Origin: Protostelium mycophagum
Lineage: Eukaryota; Evosea; Variosea; Protosteliida; Protosteliaceae
DNA: 36,558 nucleotides
Direction: 5' to 3'
Assembly: GCA_002081555.1 (NCBI GenBank)
Contig: MZNV01002577.1
Location: 1 to 36,558 of the forward strand
Positions 31,487 through 36,558 of the stretch are shown one piece after another. A program made the translations under genes and the position numbers. Positions within the stretch are counted from its first letter, which is position 1; each line of letters begins with the position of its first letter. Below the pieces are notes generated by a model. It searched no databases. It had not been told where the DNA came from and worked only from the letters and a program-made list of their open reading frames with translations.

Positions 31487-33341
31487 ATGAGCACCTTCAA
31501 ACCCTCTTGGAGGAGCTTCTCTTCCGTATCAGCCTCCAACATTGGCATCGTCTATGATCAAAAGAGTGTCCAAAGTGTGGAAGATAATGTCACGGGTGCT
31601 TTCGATGTCGAGGAGGTAATCATCTTCCACATCAATGACTGATCCTGTTGAAGGTTGACACAAATCTGTATAGAAGTCTTCGTCTTTGGATTCCAGCGGG
31701 TACCATTTATCCGCCATCACCATGTATTGACACTGACCAGGAGCAAGAGGAGTTTTTGGAGGACAGGTCATTTCTCAAGCCACTTTAGCAGCCGCAAAGA
31801 CAGTGCCAGATGCTTTGAAAATGCACAGCTTGCACTCTTACTTCATTCTTGCGGGAAATCCCGATCTCCCCATTTTGTATCAGGTATGTACAACCATTTT
31901 AGAGGATCTGACGACGTAGGTAGAGAGGGTAAGAGATGGCTCACGTTATGCAACACGTATCGTGCAGGCCAAACAGAAAGGGAAGACCATTTTCACCGTG
32001 ATATGTTCTTTTCATAATCCAGAGGACGAACAAATCAGCCATCAACAAGATTACGAAGAGATCAAGGTCATACCTTCTCCCAATACATTACCAACACAGG
32101 AGGAGAGATTCATAAAATGGATCGGCAAGATCGAGGAGCAGATGAAGCAGGCCAAAGGTGATCATTCTTTGATTTGTTGGTGCTCCTTTATTCTGTGTAT
32201 CTCTTCTGTACAGATGTGTTTGGACAATGTAATCTCTGTGGTCATGCTTTAAAATGTATAAAAAAATTATTTTTGCCCAAACTAAATAAAGAATCAGTAA
32301 TATTCTGGTTGATAACAAATATGAAAAAGTGCGGTATTTACCGTGATTCATATTTTTATTATTTGTTTGTTTTTGGTTCTCGTACATATTCACGTGTATG
32401 TATTACCACCAAAAACAAACAAATAATAAAAATATCATAGAGATAGGAAAGAGTACCGGAAAATATGAGAGGTTGATATCCTTCATTAGAATAAAGATAG
32501 AAGAGTCCCATATTAGTCCGGTAGAGATCAGACACGTCTCAGGTATATACATATCCGTTCCATTCTCTGATATTCTTTTTGAAAGATTCAATCTAACCAC
32601 AGTGATATTGCAGATCCTCTTGATGTAGCAATTTGTGTTTTTTTCTGGTAAAGCCGCGAAAATATAAATATAAAATTCATCAGACAACATAAATTTAAAA
32701 TAAATTTATAATAAAATAAGAAGAAATAAAAAATTATCAAAAGAGTTCTGAATATTCATGAAAAAATAAATAATTAATATCAGGACCCAACAAGAGTGAA
32801 GAATCCACACCTGGCAAATTCAGGCAGATACTATGGTTCCGTTGTAAAGCCGCAATCTCTTCGAATGACTCTTTCCGCAAAGCGCTGCTCGCTTACTCCA
32901 GCGACATGCATCTTATGGACACTGTCAGCGGCGCGCACGGATTGAGGTTCAGGACATCTAAGCCCAAGCTCACGATGATGGTGTCTCTTGATCATTCGAT
33001 GTGGTTCCATGTGAATGAGTGAGGATGTTGATGACTAACTTGATCTTATATATTGACACAGTCTGACTTGAAAAACCTGCAGCTGCGTCCCACATCGAAA
33101 TTTACGATAAAATCAAAACAAAATACTGCTATATGAAATAAAATAAACACATATTGACATAAACAGCATCAATCCTAATGCATGGATGCTATACGTGCTG
33201 GAGACACCGTGGTCAGGAGGAGGAAGAGCTCTTGTCAATGGAAGAATATACACACAAGAGGGCAGGATCATTGCGAGTGTTTCACAAGAAGGATTGATCA
33301 GGGTTGACACCGGCATCAATAAAGAGAGGTCCAAGATGTGA
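31487..33341 (+). CDS. ACOT8: Peroxisomal acyl-CoA thioesterase II (ACOT8/TesB type)
   Basis: Hydrolyses acyl-CoA to free acid and CoA; double hot-dog fold. Exons read MSTFKPSWRSFSSVS..., VDTNLYRSLRLWIPAGARG, VFGGQVISQATLAAAK (family LFGGQ), MHSLHSYFILAGNPDLPILY (family HSLHCYFVRAGDP), VQAKQKGKTIFTVICSFH, the linker IKIEESHISPVEIRHVS, then LAYSSDMHLM, MMVSLDHSMWFH and DINPNAWMLYVLETPW, ending GRIIASVSQEGLIRV. The catalytic-triad blocks (Asp in AYSSD, Ser/Thr of LDHS, Gln of SQEG) are present. The C terminus is ERSKM; SKM is an accepted variant of the peroxisomal PTS1 signal (human ACOT8 ends SKL). Small 37-43-nt introns occur early. One larger intron after KQAK holds a long hairpin (32350-32435). 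The exon joins between 32160 and 32480 are not fully resolved. Confidence 0.9.
32350..32435 (+). ncRNA. Long intronic hairpin, possible small-RNA precursor
   Basis: Arms at 32350-32376 and 32409-32435 are perfect inverted copies of 27 nt. The 32-nt interior folds further: TACATA (32383-32388) pairs with TATGTA (32397-32402) around an 8-nt loop. It lies in an intron of the thioesterase gene. The shape resembles a miRNA precursor or a small inverted-repeat element; which one cannot be told from sequence. Confidence 0.6.
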
Positions 33342-33645
33342 CCGAGATCAGAATATTTCTTCTCAGATTTTATTTTCATTCGTACTTCTCTTTTATTTAT
33401 TGGACTACACAAACCGAAATCTCTGGCTCTTTGGGATCTCTACGGCAACTGAGTTGATATTCTTAGTGGTTATGTTTGGTGTTGGAAGGTTCAGAACCAA
33501 AATGTTTGGTGCCGGCTTGATGCCCTGTTTGATTTACATTTTACGGTTGTTACCGTACAAAAAGAAATTCGCGAGAATAAGATCGATAAAAAATGAACAA
33601 GGAAGGGCCCGTTGTAGACTGTCAGAAATTGCCGCCCTTGAGTGA
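33342..33645 (+). CDS. Hydrophobic open frame, uncertain gene
   Basis: Open without a stop to TGA 33643-33645, overlapping the thioesterase end in another frame. It reads SFVLLFYLLDYTNRNLWLF and STATELIFLVVMFGVGRF, then LMPCLIYILRLLPYKKKF and a basic tail, suggesting two or three membrane segments. The 'LLDxTN' region faintly recalls CLPTM1-type proteins, but far too little is present to claim it. There is no good start codon before Met at about 33472, so it may be an exon of a longer or decayed gene, or an alternative 3' end of the thioesterase transcript. Confidence 0.3.
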
Positions 33646-33673
33646 AAAAACATTATATGTCTTTGTATTGTTT

Positions 33674-34866
33674 TTACATTTCCATATCCTCAGCCATCCC
33701 GTAATCGCTGATCAACGATGAGCATAGGTATTATATTTATGTAAAATTATTATATGGAATACGTACTCAGAGTCAGAGTCATCGTATACACCTGCAGAGG
33801 AATTCATTCTATTGTAGGCTCTAACTTGCATGAACACGATCCTCTTCAGCCTCCTAGTTTGTCGTCAATGTAAGTTATTCTGGTGTTCTCTTCTTTGCAT
33901 TGAAGAGATTGTATTTTGGCGTTCTGATGGATGTCTGCGGCGTGTTGTTTGTGTGCAAATGGCGGAGCCAATAACCATTTCACAGGATTTTTCACGTGAG
34001 TATAAATATTAGCGCCACAGCCCACCATTATGGTTCAAAGACACACAAAAGAGCACTTACTTGTTAAAGAAGAAGTAATTAAAACCCCAGACGTTCCCCT
34101 CTTCGTTAAACGGATCACAGTCGATATCAGGAATGTAAGAGTAGACGTCGCACTCCTTTGAAACGCACATCTCCACCTCTAGAGAATTCCATAATCTCGA
34201 ACAATATTCGTTATAGTTGGGCATCACTGTTATTATGAGAAATAAATCAAAATAATAGTTGAGGGCTCGCCACAAGGATGAAGGCGGTTGGCTGTGCCAA
34301 CCGAAAGATGTACTTGAAAGACAGAGAGGATGGCGAGGCTTACCACCAGCGAGTGTGCTGTTGATAGAGGACATGATCACTGAGATACTCGGCTCTTTAT
34401 TGAATTGATGGGGTTGGACGTTGCTAGGGGGCTTCAGAAACAAACACAAATATGAAATCCAAGATTACCTAAAGTCATAGTCTGGAAAGGCAGCATTGAG
34501 GAGGGAGATGAGATAAACGAAGGTACGTCTGGAAGAGGGTTCCACCAGAGGCCCAAATGGTGAAGTCCCAAAGATCTACAGATATAAACAAAGATAACAA
34601 TGATCCTGATAATAGTTACGTCGAGGTTGTCTGTAGGTGATTTGGCCAATTCGGCTTGATAATGGGTCTCGATGGATTTATGTAATTTCTTGTCGGCACC
34701 AGCACTCTTACCTACGTTGGATTAATACGTCCGCTCATTGAACGTCATACTCACACGACCAAGCCTCGATACGAGCATCCAAACGAACACCAGATGTAGC
34801 CGACGTACTCAGACCGTCTATTTCCTCGCTTAATCTCCGTAGAGTTGGTAGCTCCAAGAACTTCAT
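33674..34866 (-). CDS. MAF1: Maf1, repressor of RNA polymerase III
   Basis: Binds Pol III and represses tRNA and 5S transcription under nutrient stress, downstream of TOR. From the right: [20 protein letters not shown] and RLDARIEAW (family N terminus, including the RIES-like strand), [13 protein letters not shown] (family CKMAGDDKHMFK), [19 protein letters not shown] (family SRKTLFYLIATLN), [23 protein letters not shown] (family SREPSLSWVVNAVN), [40 protein letters not shown] (family [24 protein letters not shown]), [14 protein letters not shown] and an acidic tail. Clear single-gene match with five or six introns. The 117-nt intron 34227-34343 carries an 8-bp mini-hairpin. The stop at 33674 faces the thioesterase gene. 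Confidence 0.93.
34285..34303. repeat. Intronic mini-hairpin CGGTTGGC-TGT-GCCAACCG
   Basis: Perfect 8-bp stem with loop TGT in the middle of a Maf1 intron (34227-34343). Confidence 0.7.
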
Positions 34867-36558
34867 GTTGTCGTTGGAAGATTTGGTTCAGATGATCCTC
34901 CGGCCGTGGAACTGACCGTTAGAAATATTCCGCGAAAAATCATTTGTAAAACACCAAAAAATCGAGAAGTGTGAATCTCTTCACAAATGAAATTTCATGC
35001 CCACAAAAGAGAGCACGATAAACCCGAAGGATGTCTTGCTTTCAATAAGCCAAAACTTAACATGTCAATAATACTCAAAAAGCTACATTAATAATGTAAT
35101 TTAAATCATAAAAGTCAGGTTATAACAAAATTTATTGGAAAATGGAGAACTTCAGCTGGACCAAGTTGTTGGCTTTTCCAGAAAAGACCCTTTTTTAGAT
35201 AGAGATTTTTTAAATTAATTTAATAAAGGCTGCCTAGACCTATTGAAAGGTTCTGGTCTTTATCAGTTCAGCCCTGTTTATTGTAGGTGACAGACGCATT
35301 ACAGGCTGAATAAAGTGATTCCTCTAGAAAAGGCCAATTGGGATCCGGCGTGGATCAACACACGTTGCGTCGTCACAAACATCAGGATCGGAAATAGCGG
35401 TTAAAGCGAAAGTTGCGCTTCTTACCGCAGATGATATCGGAGATCTGCGTTAACCGCTATTTCCACTGTTGACGACGGAGGTTACTTAAGAGGCAGTACT
35501 GCACTTTACATTTCCTTTTAAAAATATTCTTCTGCTTGTAATTTGTTTTTAGATTGTTAGAGAAATAGAAATCCCTAGAAACTTTAAAATTCCTTCATAA
35601 GATTAAGAACAACCCAGAAAGAAGCAGAATATTGAGATAGAATCAAGAATAGAATCAACAGAAGAGTGTATTAACTGCTTGCTCTCTGTACTGTGCTAAT
35701 AAATCTAATTTCTTGTCTAGAGGAAGGTAGAGAAAAAGAGCAAAAGAGAAATAAGCAAAATTAATAAATATTGTATTTTTTATTCCTGAAATTTTTGCCT
35801 GTGACAAATTTTATCCGGTTTTTATTCAGCGACAACGACGGCACGGTGGCGTCTTGTGCTATTTTAGTTGGTGTTTTCCCCTTCGGGGATCTCCATTGTA
35901 TTCTGGTTGTCGGCTTTGTTGTTGTACCCGGCTTTTCTGAACTTAAGTTCTGCGTTATAGAGGCGTTTCCATGGCACCAATTTTCCGACGTAGTTGACGT
36001 AGCCGTCAAACGGGTCTTCGGGGGAAGAGCGGGAGTTCGGAATACTATCAATATAATTTTTATCATATAAACTTTAGACCTTGCTATACAATGTTCCTTG
36101 GGTTATATACCAATGTATTGCCTTTTATGGATAGAAACAAATTAAATGGACCTAAATTTTGCAATGTTTGTTTTTTTGTTCCTTGTTCTGCCTTTTTTTG
36201 TTTTGTATTTTTCTGGCTTATGGGTGTCTTGTGTGTCTTTAGGTGTTGAAGTTATCTCTGAAGGGTTTGTTAATGATGATAATAAGGAGTGACAGAACAA
36301 AATTGGAACAAAATTGGAACAAAAGCTATCTTTGCTATGCAAAACAATTAAATATCACAAATGTATCCAAAAAATACAACATTAAAAAATGGCATATACA
36401 TTGCAATAAAACTTACCTTTAATAATGCCTCATAGCAGAGATAAAATTCAAATACAATGTTAGAATAGAGCAGAACATCAAAACACAGAACATTTTTTGC
36501 AACGCGTTTTTCTCCTTTATGAGAAGGATTCAAGCAAATCTGAGCATACAAAATCAAC
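34867..36558. other. 1.7 kb without a convincing gene
   Basis: AT-rich DNA downstream of the Maf1 start (its promoter should lie at the left end). Open frames on both strands at 35.76-36.07 kb are shadows of one another; the minus strand also reads SPEDPFDGYVNYVGKLVPWK in a third frame, which might be a remnant of a mobile-element protein, but no domain is recognisable. AATAAA motifs occur near 35310 and 35698. Structured inverted repeats lie at 35260-35320 and 35390-35464. Tandem GGAACAAAATT units occur near 36300. Confidence 0.45.
35390..35464. repeat. 75-nt inverted repeat with two inner hairpins
   Basis: Outer arms GGAAATAGCGGTTAA (35390-35404) and TTAACCGCTATTTCC (35450-35464) are perfect 15-bp complements. 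Inside are AAGCG/CGCTT (about 35403-35421) and CGCAGAT/ATCTGCG (35426-35449), so the whole can form a three-way junction. Confidence 0.75.

Noticed and set aside
31529-31771. Minus-strand open frame of 80 codons (YPLESKDEDFYTDL...)
   Set aside because: The plus strand carries thioesterase exons matching the family (LYRSLRLWIP, VFGGQVI) across the same bases.
32872-32886. CCGC-AAA-GCGC hairpin-like motif
   Set aside because: Lies in a thioesterase exon (FRKALLAY) with only 3-4 paired bases.
35130-35760. Possible LTR-like segment (AT-rich, AATAAA near 35698)
   Set aside because: No paired terminal repeats, primer-binding site or element protein could be identified in the window.

Overview
The window is eukaryotic nuclear DNA from a compact, intron-dense protist genome. 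Genes lie on both strands, often less than 150 bp apart. Most introns are 37-60 nt with GT-AG ends. The sterol cyclase is of the cycloartenol type, and a neurofibromin-like RasGAP, a GRIP golgin, a BAP31 relative, Maf1 and a type II acyl-CoA thioesterase sit around it. I infer an amoebozoan, perhaps a protosteloid amoeba, but species assignment from sequence alone is an inference. Several splice models were checked by reading phase: the cyclase (701 aa), the BCCIP homologue (351 aa) and the RasGAP (821 aa) each close exactly in frame.

Left part (1-7.9 kb): the 3' end of an unrecognised gene, a tRNA-Thr(AGU), cycloartenol synthase (+), a small unrecognised gene (-), a BCCIP/Bcp1 homologue (+), and an ill-defined region at 6.7-7.4 kb. 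Centre (7.9-24 kb): a neurofibromin-like RasGAP with Sec14 and two PH/TH1-like domains (+), convergent with a mitochondrial-type aspartyl-tRNA synthetase (-). Divergent from the latter is an F-box multi-pass membrane protein (+), followed by a kinesin-like protein whose nucleotide-binding motifs are all degenerate (+), a kelch protein with a possible SOCS-like tail (+) and a BAP31-like ER protein (-). Right part (24-36.6 kb): a 7.2-kb GRIP-domain golgin gene (-), divergent from a peroxisomal-type acyl-CoA thioesterase ending in SKM (+), then Maf1 (-), then 1.7 kb without a convincing gene but with strong inverted repeats.

The genes form no operon or single pathway. They are housekeeping, trafficking and signalling genes: sterol synthesis, Golgi tethering, ER membrane, Ras control, Pol III control and mitochondrial translation.

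The most unusual signals are: (1) a family of tiny hairpins with unrelated stem sequences but the same build (a GC closing pair and usually a 3-nt loop), concentrated in the few unusually long introns and showing compensatory changes between neighbouring copies; (2) a kinesin pseudo-motor; (3) an intronic hairpin with a 27-bp perfect stem resembling a small-RNA precursor; (4) a three-way-junction inverted repeat near the right end.
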